Assembly: GCA_037349105.1 (NCBI GenBank)
Contig: JAYJMM010000032.1
Coordinates: 248,001-312,000 of the forward strand
Direction of reading: 5' to 3'
DNA from: Limnomonas spitsbergensis
Taxonomy: Eukaryota > Chlorophyta > Chlorophyceae > Chlamydomonadales
DNA length: 64,000 nt
The notes beneath the pieces were generated by a model. That model was not told where the DNA came from, made no database searches, and saw nothing but the letters and a program-made list of their open reading frames with translations. The translations under genes were made by a program, and so were the position numbers. This document shows positions 12,291 through 25,700 of the stretch, in pieces; positions within the stretch are counted from its first letter, which is position 1, and each line of letters begins with the position of its first letter.

Positions 12291-12985
12291 GTAGGCTCGT
12301 TGGGTGCTCTTTTGGGGGGGGGGCATGGGGTCCCTGGCTTTTTTTTTGCCCCAACCTCGACCCCATGCCCCTTTTTGTAGAGCTTAACGAGAGCGTTCCA
12401 TAGCTGTTTGTTTATATTGGGGCCCAGGGGGGTGGGAGATATGGGGAAGCAAAGTTGGGGGGAGGGTGGGGGTTTCCCAAAAATCCAATATTTGGGAAAC
12501 TGTGTATCTTTTTTATGGAGACCTGCTGAGGCTGGCAGCGGCACCTCCGTGTTCTTCTTGCCAACATGAGTCCATTTACATCCTAAAATGTTGCTTGAAT
12601 TACCACATACCCCCCTGCCCTCCCCACACTGAGGGTTAGGCTCCATTGGACACACTCCGAGACCAGCTGAGCCAGCCTTAGAAAGACCTGTATTACACGC
12701 AGCACATGGTAGTGTTGGTCTGGTGGATCATTACTGAACCGATCACTTGTGGTCGTTGTGGCAAGGTCCTCAAATCCGCTGACCCTGCAAACGTCAGGCG
12801 CCACCAGAATGGGAGGGAGTGCATGACAGCTTCCGGGATACCACGCGATTCGAAGCGGCAGAGAACGCTCGGGTTTGCTCCCGTTCCACCCCTAGCTACC
12901 CCTGCTGCTGCCCCAGCTGAGCCAATACCAACGCCCGTCCCCCGCCCGTGGGTCTGGAGCTGGAGGTGGTGGAGGAATTAGAGGG
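12290..12985 (+). mobile_element. Decayed element copy 2 with BED-like zinc finger
   Basis: Direct repeat of the preceding unit, with the same leader, the same cattggacacactccg word and the finger CGRCGKVLKSADPANVRRHQ followed by NGREC in the frame 12706-12981. A tail (cctaacgaattgaaatatac...) recurs near 13340 and in weaker form near 15470. Confidence 0.5.
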
Positions 12986-13319
12986 AGTAGTGGGCATAGA
13001 GGTCCCGCTGAGGAGAGGAAGAAGGCAGTGAGGGAGCTCATGGCCAAGATGAAGGCTGATGCCATCGCCTTGCCACCGCCATCCAGGCCATCTGCCTTCT
13101 GGAAACATGTGATCGCTAGCGAGCAGTAGTCGGTTGTCAAAAACCTGGCTGAGCTCAGTACCCAAATTGACTGTTGGCTTGAATTGTCATCGCTAGCGAG
13201 CATTAGTCGGTACTCAATAGCCTGGCTGAACTCAGTACCCAAATTGCCTGTTGGCATGAATTGTGATTACTAGCGAGCATTAGTTGGCACTCAATAGCCT
13301 GGCTGAGGCCAGTACCAAA

Positions 13320-14280
13320 ATTGACTGTTGGCCTGTCATCGCCTAACGAATTGAAATATACCAGTAGAAGCGCCTTGACGAGCTGATAAGAACACCCCTT
13401 ACATGACCTTTAATATTGAATTTCGACTGAGATATTTGACTTGCAATGGGCTCCGGAGGCGGTGGGTGGGTGGGTGGTAGGCTTGGGTGCTCATTTTTTT
13501 GGTATGGGGTCCCTTGCTTTTTTGTTGCCCCCTCCTCGGTTTGGGTCGGAAGCTATCCCTGAGGATATCATTGAAATCGGGTTTATATACTTTAGGGAAG
13601 ACAAATCAAATCTACGGCATTATAAATTTGCTAAAAAACAATGAAAGTGCATGCATCAGGTGTGTGTGTGCCAATTCAGCTCTCGGATTTCCCCCCATCA
13701 AATTCCTTTGATTCTCTACCGATAACATTCCCTTCATTCTTAGCGTCGTCCGCCTACAACCAACTCTGGGTTGCCCATTCCCTGTTCCCACCGGTTCTCC
13801 ACACTTGTGTGGGTCAATGACAAAACACCTCTGGGTCACTTGCGCAGGTATGAGCAGGGCCCAGAGGTCATGAACTTGAACATCATTAACTTGAACGGGT
13901 ACTTGGTGTGCTTAACAGCTACACTTGACAACCGGTGCCGGTATTTTGAAAATGCTAAGACAAAGCATTTCAACCTGGGGATTTCAAGTATGCGGTGCAT
14001 TCTCTTGATCTTGTCCCCAAGGACAGTTCTCAGAGGACCGCCTTCAGCTGGGAATTAAACGCCCCTTTCCCCGAGGGGGAGGCAAGAACAGCTGGATACA
14101 CCCCATCCTCGACAGTTGTAGAGCTTCACGATATCTTTCCACATCTGGTTGTAAAATTGTTTTTGACAAAGGGGGCTGGGAGATATGGAGGGGCAAAGTG
14201 TGGGGGGGGGAGGGGTGTAAAATCAAAATGTTTTTGGGGAAATTTTAGTGAAAAGAAATTAAACATCAGATTGAGACGAT
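13320..14280. mobile_element. Fragments of the same repeat family
   Basis: 13330-13480 repeats the tail seen at 12147-12280. 14110-14215 repeats the leader (gggctgggagatatggaggg with G runs). No intact frame. Confidence 0.45.
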
Positions 14281-14479
14281 AGCCACACCGTTGCATTCTT
14301 AATGTCATTTGCTACTGGTATGCATCATAAACAATTCCACACCGAATACCAGACCCCTCTTGGCATGCACTTTTGGCATGAGGGGGTGTCATAGCTCCGG
14401 AACCACATGCACCGTTGTGCGTACACCCATTATGGACTCATACAGTGTAGCTGCATTGGTAGTTGCTATGAATTAAGCA

Positions 14480-15248
14480 ATGACATCCTGCTGTGAGCAT
14501 TGTTTGAAGGTCTTAAACTTCACAGACAACCCAGTGACCCTAAGGAATCACCATCAGGGGAAAGAGTGCAAGAGAGGAGCTGAGAAGCTGACCAGGGAGA
14601 AATCGACGAGGCGACAGCACACAATCACATCATTTTACTCCTCTTTTACTCACTCAGCTCTTGCTCCTGCTGCTGCTGCAGCTGCTGCTGCCGAGCATGC
14701 GGCTGTCGCCGACCCTCTTGCTCTTGCAGCAGCTGCTGGTCCTGCTGCTGAGGCTACACCCAAGAGCCCGCAGCAGCACCTCCTATCTCCGGATGCAACG
14801 ACCCAAGCAACCCCCGATGTTGTGGTGTTGCGAGAGCTTTCCAGCTGCTCCGGCTACGCACATCTTGCTGCGCCAATGTGGGGAAGCTTGGAGCTTGGAT
14901 CCAAGTGGTGCTGAGGCATGCGGCTTCTGTGGCATTGTGTGTGACGACAGGACATCAGGCCTGTGCAAAACGGAATTGGGCAGAGGCTCTACCAGCGGCA
15001 CGCTAGCAGTCGAGTCCCGCTGCCCCCTGAAGTACAGAATGTCTTATGCGGCTGCTGAGAGGGGTTCTGCCAACAATCCTTGCACGAACAGACAAGTCGC
15101 TTGCAGCACCTGCAGGAGCATCGCGGGTACTAGCTGCCCTTATATCTGGAGTTATCACTTCCTAGATCATATGGAGTCAGCCCACCCTGGTCAGGAGCTG
15201 ACGGAGGCAGATGTGACGAGATATGCCATCAGGGCTGAGGAGTCTTAG
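14480..15248 (+). pseudogene. Broken zinc-finger protein of a mobile element (copy A)
   Basis: The frame opens at ATG 14480 with a BED-like finger (CEHCLKVLNFTDNPVTLRNH, then QGKEC). A Thr/Ser and Ala-rich linker follows, and the frame stops at 14914. A second frame, open to 15248, carries further Cys pairs (CGFCG...; CSTC...CPYIW...H) and ends near AIRAEES. The two frames overlap in the Ala-rich part, so a frameshift or missed intron separates them. A related copy lies at 30175-31075. No transposase catalytic core is visible. Confidence 0.5.
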
Positions 15249-16865
15249 AGGTGGGTGGGCAAGGATCTCCCCAAGAAGCAGACGACCAGGCTTCTGAAGC
15301 AGGACATCAGCACGCTCAAGTTAGATGCTAGTTTGATGCCACTCATGCGTGAGTCCTCTCGTTTCTGGAGCCTCGTGGTCTGTATCGAGGTTAGGTAGCT
15401 GGCAGGTGGAAGCTAGAGCAATGTTTTAATCTTTTGTTTCACCGCTTAACATTTGTGAACCATCTACATTTATCGACACCATTAGAAGCGCACTGATGAG
15501 CTGATTGAAATTGACCCCGCTCCCTTCCTTCAATTCTGATTTTTGGCTGAGAAATGAAGGTTTTACTAGGTTCCGGAGGCAGGGGGGGGGGAGCCAGGGG
15601 TCGTTGGACATTTTTTAAGACGGGGAGTTAAACTTTCTTTTTAGGCCCCCCCCTCGCCTTACCCTTTGGGTGCACCAGGGGTGCCCCTGAGAAGTAGCGG
15701 GAAAGGTGAGTTGGGATCGCGGAATAGCCATGCGATATTTAAAGTGCCAGATGCGTAATGAATGTGGAGATGCAAACCTGCTGTTACTGTACAGATCATG
15801 TTCTTTTGCATGACTTAACAACTAACAAGTGGGCGGCTGGCCGCCCAAATCTAGAAAACCTGAGACGCTAAGACAAAGAAACAGCCCGGATGCGCATGTG
15901 GCCCTCATCTACAGCTACGAAAAGGCAAGCAGGAACAGGAAAGGCACACGACCAACAGGCAACAAGCACTCACCAAGGCCGCAATAACTAATGCGTGAAA
16001 AGTTAGATTACGGTAAGGTATGAAACAAAAACTGCTACCCTGCCTCAACACTCCCCTAGCAAAGCACGCTATTCCACCAAAAGCCTTCCCCAAAGCGACT
16101 GCTAAACGCCTCCACCCCAGCTGGAAACCGGCAGCCAACCAGCAAAAGAAAACAAGAACCTGACAAGATGTCAGAGAAGGAGCTGCTAGGCCACTAAGAA
16201 GGAGAGAGGCTTAAGGTGATGCCAAAAGGCACCTCTCACTCGCAAAGACACAACTCGCACACCAGCAGCCAAAAAGGCCCAAACTACCCAGATGTCCTCT
16301 CAACACGAAGCAAAAAACACGAACATGACATGCACAACCGAAACCAGGGACTAAGTCAAACAGGAGGCGAACATGGGTACAGCTACCCAAAGGTTGAAGT
16401 TCAAATTTAAAGCATGAAGGGATGCCTCCCATGTAGCAGCTGGCGCCAAAAGGCAGACGTTGAATTTTCTCTTGGTCACTGCCTCACTGGGCCAGCCTAC
16501 GCCTTACGGGCCTCCAAGAACGTAGGCATGAGAGCCCGGTGTGTGGCACGCTTCCTGGGACCCAAAGAGTCGTGGGAGGCCAATTTACTCCCTTCAGCTC
16601 ATGTTGCTCCACTGGGCCCTGCTCAAAAGCTGTCACCTGACTGTGTTTGAAAAGTGTGAATCTCTGGTTACAAAAAATGAAGCTGCATACTCGGGTTCCC
16701 GCAGGTTTTTTAGTACAAATCGGCGAGTTTTCGTGCCCAGAACATCAAGTCTTGCCGGACCTGGTATTCTAAATATATGACAGAGGTCAGGATGCATTAG
16801 ATCAACGGCACCTACTGCCGTCCCTCCTTCCCAGCTTCACGCTCGGAAACTGAAACAACACTACT
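15249..16865. other. Intergenic region, no gene recognised
   Basis: Contains another fragment of the repeat tail near 15470-15590. Beyond that only short frames without support. Confidence 0.45.
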
Positions 16866-19557
16866 ATGCAAAATCTTCAGTATCAATATTTACACGGGGT
16901 CACTGGCACGAAAGCTCCGTTGCCATCGTCTTACACACCCGCCGCAAGGCTAGAATGGAAGAACTCGCCGTCTTCACCCTTGCCACCGCATGCGCTCGTG
17001 CATCGAGGTAATGCCGCGATGCCGACCTCTTCAAGCGAAGCTGACCTTTCGTCAGCAACTGGATCTGACCACGTTCGAGCGTCCCTCTTGTTGTGTGCCT
17101 TGTGGGATGACAAATGGTGAGAGAAAAAGGCTTGACTTCAACTGCATGAATTTTGGACGGGATGTTACTTTACGAACAATATTCCCGAGTTGTCTGAGGC
17201 ATCCTATGGGGTGTGCCTCGTAGGTTTGGGATCGACCCGAGCTCACGAGCGCTGTTCGAGGTGCAGACTGGGGCTGCCATGGATAGAGACGCATCATGCG
17301 ACGATTATTGCTCGCACGGTTGGCGGCCGTGGATGGCTTTTGCCGGCCCAGAGGGTGACCCGCAGCCGACCCAGGTAGGGGGCCAGCATGGCGACACAGC
17401 CCCGCTTGTGGCTCTTTTGTCATGGTTTCACTTCCTGACCTTCACAGCGCACTGTTGCCCACCCTTGTGCATGTGAATGCTTGGTTGCATGGCGCTGCGC
17501 CTCCCGGGTGGCACGCAACGATCCTTGCATATGTTCAATTTGGTAAGCACCTGACCACCGAAGGCCGGCTGCTGGACAGGCACCAGTGGGCAGCTGGGGA
17601 CCATAGTTTGATCAGCCCTTGGCCGGTGGCCCAAGCCGCAGGGCGTGCCGCACCCAGCAATTAAGCCCCCTCAGCTGTCAGCTGTGACGTAAGTGAATTG
17701 TAACTGCCTTAAGCGATGCTGGGCTAGGGGACGTGGTGAGCCTGTGGAGGACGCGCTCCATGCTTGCTTCTAACGCTGGTCCTCTGAATGACGCCACAGA
17801 ATTTCACCAACTGCGCCCTGAAATAATATCATGGCCTCCCTACCAGCAACAGCTTGATCTCACCCCCACCCACAGGCCGCCCCCAGCGGACAAGTGGACA
17901 GATCTTCTGCCGGAATGAACCGGTCCACCTCGGATCCCGCCATAGTCGCGCCCCGGCCTTGCATAGCTCCCTACGCTCCGACGGTTCTTTCGTCGCCCCC
18001 CGTCCCGCTGTCCCCGCCGATGCCGTCGCTGGAGAGGCCGCCGGAAAAACCGCCGCTGTTGAGGCTGGGCACCTGGGCGAAGCGGCAGGTCTGGCACGGC
18101 GACCACGTCTCGCCCCCCATTGAAGACAAAGAAGTTGTTGTCGGAGCTCCCGGAGGAGCTCGGGAAGAGGCTGCGGTGTTATCCAGGTCTGGCTCCAATG
18201 TGACGCGGGGCCTCCGAGAGCTTCAGGCCGCCAAGGAGGCCGCCATGGCGGCCCACGCCGCTGCCCAGGGCGACGACGACGTCGCCGGCGCTGCCTGGCG
18301 GTGGCGTTTTGCGAGGCGGTGGAACGCCGAGCAGACGCGCGAGGTTGACCCAAACGAGAAGGACGCGGCCGCGGACAAGACCGAGGAGGCGCTGCAGCTG
18401 CTGCAGGCGGGCGCTGGCGTCGGCTGGAACATGCAGATGATGGGCCGGACCAGCTCTGACGCCGCAGGGTCCCTCAAGGCCTCGTGCATGAATGGTAGCC
18501 TAGTTGGGCTTGACACGTCGATGCTGTCTGAGGAGTCTGACCCCGGCTGGTCGTCCAACACGCACGCGGGGATGGAGGCGACGCGGGAGCTGAGCTCGCT
18601 GTACCGGCACGCCGAGCGGCTGGCCACGCAGCGGCAGGAGCTGCAGGCTGCGGCAAACCTGCGGTGGCAGACGGTGGCGGGCAAGCATGGCAGCGAGTCG
18701 GCGGGCGGGCCCAACCAGTCAGTCGATGTGGACGACCACGGCACGTTTTGCTTTGTGGTCATGCGTGTGTGTGACCAGGCGGGCAGGCAGCGCGTCGTTG
18801 TCCACGGGCACAACGATATGGCCGAGGAGGCCATAGTAGAGCGGGCGAGACGCAAGGTGCGTAGGGCGGACCGAAGAGGAGCGCACTTTGGTGGAGCGGG
18901 CCACACTGGATGGGGAGCGGGCGCTAGTTAATTGTTATGCATGCAATTGTAGATGTCCAGTGTGGGCTGTAGCAGAGCAGGCTTAATTGATGAAGTGTTC
19001 AGGATAGAGGGTTGAGTAATGCATTAGGAATACCGGCCATATTATTGGCAGTTCAGTAGTGCAGGTCCTAGCCAAGCGCGCTTTTATATAGCATTTAGGG
19101 TTAAGGGTTTAGTAATGCGTTAGTCATAATGCAAGTACAAGTTGTGTGGGCCTTGGCAGTGCCAGCTTGAGTAGAGCGTTTTTAGTTCAGGGTTAAGGGC
19201 TTATTTTAGTGCAACCAGACCCCGCCTTGAAAGCAGGTCCCATACTTTATTTTGTTCATTCATTATAAACAAGAATCTCAGAACAACACTACCCTTTCCC
19301 CTATCTGCCTGCAGATCCAGCAGCTGACAGGCCACCGAGGGATGAACGCAGATGCACTTGTCGTGCTGGGGGGCGGCATCATGGAGTGGACTCCGGGGAC
19401 CTTGGCCCGGAGCAAGCGAGTGCGCATGCACTCGGCGCACAGCACCGAAAACGGTGCCCTCGTCAGTGCCACGTCCAACCCCTCGGATGTGCTCAACCTG
19501 GCAGCTGTGCTCGTCAGGCAGAGCTTCCCAGCTTCGTACGTGGTCTCAATGGGATGA
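16866..19557 (+). CDS. Protein with C-terminal Janus/PHPT1-like domain, 4 exons
   Basis: Exons 16866-17116, 17224-17374, 17876-18856, 19315-19557; 1626 nt, 541 aa, with matching phases (TG|G, CAG|GCC, AAG|ATC). Residues 1-420 are low-complexity, Ser/Pro and Ala-rich, and not recognised. From about 423 the text GTFCFVVMRV...VVVHGHNDMAEE..., then VLGGGIMEW, then a C-terminal SFPASYVVSMG follows the layout of the Janus/ocnus/PHPT1 (14-kDa phosphohistidine phosphatase) fold: first strand FKYVLIRV, GYKWAEYHAD, LGGGRI, final FPDY. The family's catalytic His (in AEYHAD) seems replaced, as I see AEEAIV here, so it may bind but not catalyse. Start: first ATG of the open frame. The first two exons rest on phase agreement and splice consensus only. 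Confidence 0.55.
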
Positions 19558-21600
19558 GCGGCAGCTGTTTGGAACAGTGGGACAGCTGTGGGTTTTTAAT
19601 GTGTTCTTTGAGGACCCCGGATGGTAACGGCGCAGATGTGGCTACGGCCCCAAGCTGCGTTGTTTCCTTATCCTCTACGCCCTAATAGGGCATAGCTTCC
19701 TTTCTTTCTGAGGACCTTAAGGGGGTGGCCGGCCACAATTTTGGGTCAAGGAGGACCTTTGCCTGTTTGTTTGAACTGGCTCCACGGCCTTGTTTCAACG
19801 TTTCAGATCTTGGTTCGAAACTCTGGTCTAAGGAAGAGTAATAAATCAGGGGTACAAATGGGAGCATGGATTGGATAGCTGCAGTGGGAATGGCGGGCTG
19901 TTAATCTCGCGCGTTATCTATCAGCCTTTGCAGATCGCTATATGGGTAGGGCAGGCTAAGGTTTCCATTGTTTCGCCTTGCTGTATAATGTATTTGTCTC
20001 TGTGACGGAGACAATAATAGAGCTTTTAGCGAAGGCTTGCTTCACCTTTTTTTGACGTCACCAAACATGCGTTTTCTTGAAGTTAGGGTTTTCATAACCG
20101 GTAGGCGTGACGGAGGGGAGAAACACTAGCTTCTTGCAGATGCAAATACGTCGTTTATGGTGTACAGTAGCCTCTCGATTGACTCAGTGGTAGCAAGCTC
20201 ACTTTCTGTGTTGCAGAACACATGAGGGTGGGTGCCCCGGGACTGCATTGTGAAAGTTGGGTCAGGGTCATGTTCAGCCAAAATCCACAATTTGGGTCCT
20301 TCGACGACCCCTATTACGCCCTGGTCTTGTTTTGCATGTCTTTTCCAAAATAATTCCTAGGCCTGTGAACCCCTTAGGTAAGAACATGATTAGTAACCAT
20401 TGCATATTCTGATTTGTCTCCCCCGTTCTTTACCTCACCAATTTTGTCTTACTGATCAGCTGTTGTTGTCACCTCGCATGTAAGGACCTCGTTAGGCAGG
20501 TGGCCCTGAACCCCTGAGTGGATTTCAGAGACGCTGCTTAGGCGGAATGCGGCCTTATGACGATAGTCCAGTGCATGCATGCCGCATGCGCCTCTTGAGT
20601 GTCAATAACGTTCCACCTCTGGGCCCTGCCCAAAAGGCTTGGCCGTGTCAGTGCCCAACTGTGCTCTTTGTGTGTCTGTTTTCCAATTATTGCATGCTTG
20701 AGGGGATGATGTCATGGGTTAGGCAAGCCTGCCAGGCTCGGGCGCCCTAGCTTGATCTGTCGTCTTGTAGCTGCATCTGTTAACGGCAAGCCTTAGAGGC
20801 TGTTATATCTCTAAATCTCGGACCAATCAAACTGGCTTAAATCTCGGACCAATCAAACTGGCTTCCATACTCTGTGGGGGAAAATGGTCCAGTGCTATAA
20901 CGCTGGTGGCATCCATACCCAGAGGTTGAGGGATCGAACCCGCCACACGATCTTCTCTCTACCTCCGCCTAGAGCGCCGGGTTCCATGTTCCTGCCCCCA
21001 CACATTGGAGGATGGCATGGCTGCACCATGGCCCAGGCTGTGCATGGTAGCTGGAATTGAGCCTAGTCATTCCCTACCAGCCCCACGTGGCCGAGCGTTC
21101 AGCAGGGCCCAGCGTGTATGCACTGTTCTAAACTCTGTGAACCTATCTGGCCTCCATTCGCTCCTTCATTGCGGTACCATGCCAATGACGATACATGTCT
21201 TGGCCCTGCTCAAAAAGCCTCGGCCACAAGGGTGCCCGACTGTCTTGTCGGGAGGAAAAGAAAATAAAGGCTACAGAGTACCATGCACGGCCAGGAGTCA
21301 ATGACCTTACACCACTGGGCCATGCTGCAAAGCTCGGCCGCGTCAGCGTCCAACAGTTAGGTTGGAAACTAAAGAGAGAGAGGAAAGAGACCCTCTCAAA
21401 AACAAAACAAAAAGTCCTAATCCCCAATCCAACATCCGGAAGCTAAAGACGTCTGGGCCATGCTCAAAAGACTCGGCCGCGTGGGGGGGGGAAAACAGGA
21501 AATTATGGCGCATTCAAAAAGCAGGCACATGTCCCAAGCGAGACCGTCGGTAAAGGCCAAGACAAGTTGGAGAGCTGGAATCCCCATGCAAGTCTCTCCC
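19558..21600. other. Intergenic region with dispersed repeat fragments
   Basis: No gene supported. Several fragments of a dispersed family (core ctgggccctgctcaaaa...ctcggcc) occur near 20605, 21197, 21310 and 21450. A tRNA-like patch near 20890-20945 (ggttgagggatcgaaccc) may be a decayed SINE head. Confidence 0.45.
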
Positions 21601-21820
21601 GGGAAACCATTCTAGCTACAAACTGAGGCGGCATTCATGGGTCGCCTGTAACTCCCATCTTCTAGCTGCCCCTGAGGCGGCCGTCATGGGTCGCCTCAAA
21701 CTCCATCTTCTAGCTGCTCCTGAGGCGGCCGTCATGGGTGGCCTCAAACTCCATCTTGAAGCTGCTCCTGAGGCGGCCTTCGTGGGTCACCTCAAACTCC
21801 ATCTTGAAGCTGTAAGAGCA
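21600..21820. repeat. 48-bp tandem repeat, 4 copies
   Basis: Units of the form ctgaggcggccgtcatgggt followed by cgcctcaaactccatcttct. Intergenic. Confidence 0.85.
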
Positions 21821-21829
21821 AGTGAAAGA

Positions 21830-22110
21830 AGCACGGCCAGGAGTATGGTGCAGACATGCCACACTCCTATGTTAATGACGTTACACCTCTGGGCCCTGTT
21901 TAAATGGAGCTCGGCCACGTTGGCAAACAAAAAGTCTGCCAGGAACTCTAGGTAGAAGGCACATAAGGAAGGAAAGGAAAGCGTGTTCACCTACCAAACA
22001 ACAACAACGAGAAGGTCAGGCAAACCGTATCTCCTCCCCCTGAAGAAACTAGCCTTCAACACGCTCAACTACATCTTCCACAAAATCAGGGCCTCCCACC
22101 CCTGCCTGCC
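21830..22110. repeat. Dispersed repeat, copy related to 35480-35730
   Basis: Starts gacgttacacctctgggccc, continues with ctcggccacgttggcaaa, and ends in a conserved block (ggcaaaccgtatctcctccc ... agggcctcccacccctgcct). The same order of blocks recurs at 35487-35722. Confidence 0.7.
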
Positions 22111-22712
22111 CTGGTGAAGAGCTTTCTGCATTACCACTCATGCAGCATGCCAGCTGCGTAGCAGCTACTGTGTCCCTGCCACCATCTTCATTTCAGACAG
22201 GCCGAGAGCAGGTAGAGCACAGACACTTGCTTGGACACGGAATAATGACTTTCCTCAGGACTATCCATTGGCTGCACCGTGCTTGCATGAGCTGGCCCGT
22301 GCGAGATGTTAGCATGGCGAAAACCTGGCAAAACGTTCATGCAACTTGTCCAACGAGATATTTCCATCCTTATATAGGCATATTGCAATGCACTGATTTC
22401 AATGCAGGTTGGCAATTGCGATGTCGAGGTTCCCGCAGTTTGTAGCTGTAGCAGGGCCCACTCCGCATGTCCGTCGTCCACTTCTCCTACGTGCAACAAT
22501 GTCACCAAGTACATCTTCCGCCTTCTTCGACGTCATGATAATCTCATATACCGCAGCTGTCATTCTCAGGGCCGCTCCACCGATTCATTTCTTCGTCAAC
22601 CCCAAACCCCGTATCTCTGTCCCGATTGAAAGCCAACTCGAAAGCGAGACATTGCGGCAAGAGTTTTGGAGTCCGGCTGCCCAGCATAGTCCATTCATTT
22701 CACTCACCTCTT

Positions 22713-25700
22713 ATGTCCCGTGTGTCCACCTTTCTGCTAAGCCCAACCGTCTGGACGAACAAAAACACCTCCTGGCCGCTCGGGCTCACTATCTACACCC
22801 TTGCGATAGTCGCCGTGGCATTTGCCTGCAGGTGGCGAAATTTAAATAACTGACTTCAGCAGGCTTACTTCATGCAAATATCTGATGGACACGCACTCCC
22901 ACCTGCAGTCTGAGAGGCCTGCCATGGTGGTACCAGCTCCCTGTAGCGGTCATCCCCGTCTTCGTGATAGCTTTCCTTTGGATGACAAACCTAGTAGATC
23001 CTGGCACCATCCCACCGCTTGCTGACAAAGGTGCGCAGGGCTCAGGCATGCATGCTGTTCCCCGTCTCTGCGATTGGGTTCCTTCGGATGTTGAACTTTG
23101 TGGCACCTGGCACAAAACCACCGCATACGGCTGGCAATGGTGCGCGAGGCTTGGGAAGGCACGACGCGGGCATTGAGCATCCATGCCATTATCACCGTCC
23201 TCGTCCTCTGAAGATGACCTGCACACCGGTAGTAGATTCTAGCAGCACCACCTTCGCTTGCTCACAAAAGTGCGCGGGGCTCGTGCGTGCATGCCGTTAT
23301 CAACATCTTTGTCCTCTGAGATGCGACCTGCACGGTAGATTCTGGCTTATCCATTAGCTTGCTCACAAACGTGCGAGGGGCTGGGGCATGGCATCATTTG
23401 TGCATGACATCTCAAGCCATGAACCCACAGCTAAAATCGATGCACAAGCTGCAACACCTACGGAGAGGCATGGAGCCACATGGTCACCCCTCTGCAGAAC
23501 GGTTTCACAAGTCTTGAACCACTGCTGAAAAACGTGCATCTCACGCACACACGCCATGACCACCCGTTTAACCCTACTGAAAGACTTACCACTGTTTGAT
23601 CAGATGCTGTCGTTGAGCTGCTGGAGGATGGCCACACGGATGTTCCCGACTACTCGCGTTACGGCAAAGACGCCAAAGGGAGATGGTGTGTGTCTACGTG
23701 GGAGTTGGGACAATTCACTCACCCACTTCATGTGTTGTTAGTACATGAAGGGGTTTGTGGGCACCTGTCCCGTGCATCAATTGCGATGCTCAGCTGGATT
23801 GTAAGGAAATGACAATAGAGGCAGTGTCCATGCGCAAGTCTGTAGTCAGGCTTCAGCCCGCTAAAGCCTGAATCCTTAATCCTTAATATCAGGCAGTGTT
23901 TGGCCTCCAACCCCTTCACCTTTAACCGATGGCTGTGGTTGGCCTCTTAACACTTAACCCTCAAGCCGAGGCAGTGCCTGGCCCGCTTAACCTCAACCCT
24001 TCACCGATGGCTGTGCTTCGCCCCTAAACCTTTCAACCGTAACCTGAGCCAGTGCATGGCCCCCTTGACCCTGAACCCTGAACCTGAGCCAGTGCTTGGC
24101 CCCAATAACCCCGAACCCTGAGCCAGTGCTTGGCCTCCTTGACCCTGAACACCAAACCCTGCACCCGAGCCAGTGCTTGGCCCCCTTAACCCCGAACCCT
24201 GAGCCAGTGCTTGGCCCCCTTGACCCTGAACCCTGAACCTGAGCCAGTGCTTGGCCCGCTTAGCCCTCAACCCTTCACCGATGGCTGTGCTTCGCCCCTT
24301 AACCATTCAGCCGGAACCTGAGCCAGTGTTCGACCCTTGTTGTGTGCAGGACCCGGATTGTATACACCGAGGATGGATACAAAGACCTCGAAAAGTACTG
24401 CTGCGAATGCAACGTGTGGCGGCCGAGACGCGGCTACCACTGCTCGATATGCGGGCACTGCATGGTGAGGATTGCAGCTTCGCCGCAGCTTCCCTGCAGC
24501 TTCATTGCAGTTTCACCTAATTTGCGGATAAAAACAGTGGCTTGTTTTTGAAATGCAGTGGTGTGGGTTACAACTTCCGAAACGGGCTCTGCATGGAATG
24601 TGAGTTTAGGGTTAAGGTTAAAACCAAAATCCTAAACCCTAAACGGGCACTGCATGGTTTGTGAGGCAGCTGCTGTTTCTCCAACCAGGTTTTGAATCAG
24701 GCAACTTGCCTTTTTAAATTGCTGTAGTGTTGGGGATCAGCTGCGGGCACTGCAAACTGCAAACCAGCCGCTGATCGTCGTTTCCCCCCGGATTTTCCAA
24801 CTTGCTTCAATTAGGTGTTTTATCGTGCAAATTATTCGCCACTCATGGTCACCGTTTAGGGTTCAGTGCTCACCAAACTACCTTTGGGGTTCCGCCGGGG
24901 GGCATCCACTGCTGGGCTGGTTGGGTTTGGGCTTACGGGTTAGTTAGGGTGACCAATCCTTGACCCGCCCAAGGGGCCAACGCTTTGCTGCACCAAGCCC
25001 TGCCGGCCATAGGTCGCAAGGAAGCTCAATTGTAGCCAAATCGTAGCTTAAGCTTCCTGCAATGAAGCGTCTGCTGAATGCCCAATAAACAAACGGTGCT
25101 GGGTCCATCAGCAGACTGCTCACCATCCCGTGCGACTGCTGCTGCACGATGAACTGCAAGCATTATGGTTGCCTATCACGTGCTACGGTTAAATGGGTGG
25201 CTTCCTTGATCTCCACGCCTCAGGGCTTATTCTTTATCTATAACTGACTGGAAACATTATGGTGCCTGAAACTGTGGTCATGCAGGGGGACTCCTGAGGG
25301 CCCATCCGCTAATTATTTATCATGAACCTTAAACCCTTAGACCCTCAACCCGCCCATCCAATGATTATTTATCTTGAACCCTTAACCAATACCCTCAACC
25401 CGCACATCCAATGATTATTTATCTTGAACCCTTAACCAATACCCTCAACCCGCACATCCAATGATTATTTATCTTGAACCCTTTACCAATACCCTCAACC
25501 CGCACATCCAATGATTATTTTGGACAGCCTCCCGCGTTTCTTCACTTCTTGCCATCGTTTGCTGCCATCAGTCCTCCTGCTGGAGCTGCCCAATGGTGTG
25601 CCCATCCCATGATCTATTTATTTATTTTTGAGAGCCTCCCGAGAGCAAGGATACAAGCACTGAGCAGTCCAAACATACATACAAGAATCATAAAAAGTCA

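Noticed and set aside
20160..20240. Possible tRNA-like gene (gactcagtggtagcaagctc)
   Set aside because: An A-box-like word is present, but no proper T-arm or acceptor-stem pairing was found by eye.
22409..22640. Upstream frame MSRFPQFVAVAGP... as the DHHC N-terminus
   Set aside because: It is in a different frame with no clear intron joining it to TM1. The ATG at 22713 gives a complete two-TM N-terminus. Kept open as a possibility only.
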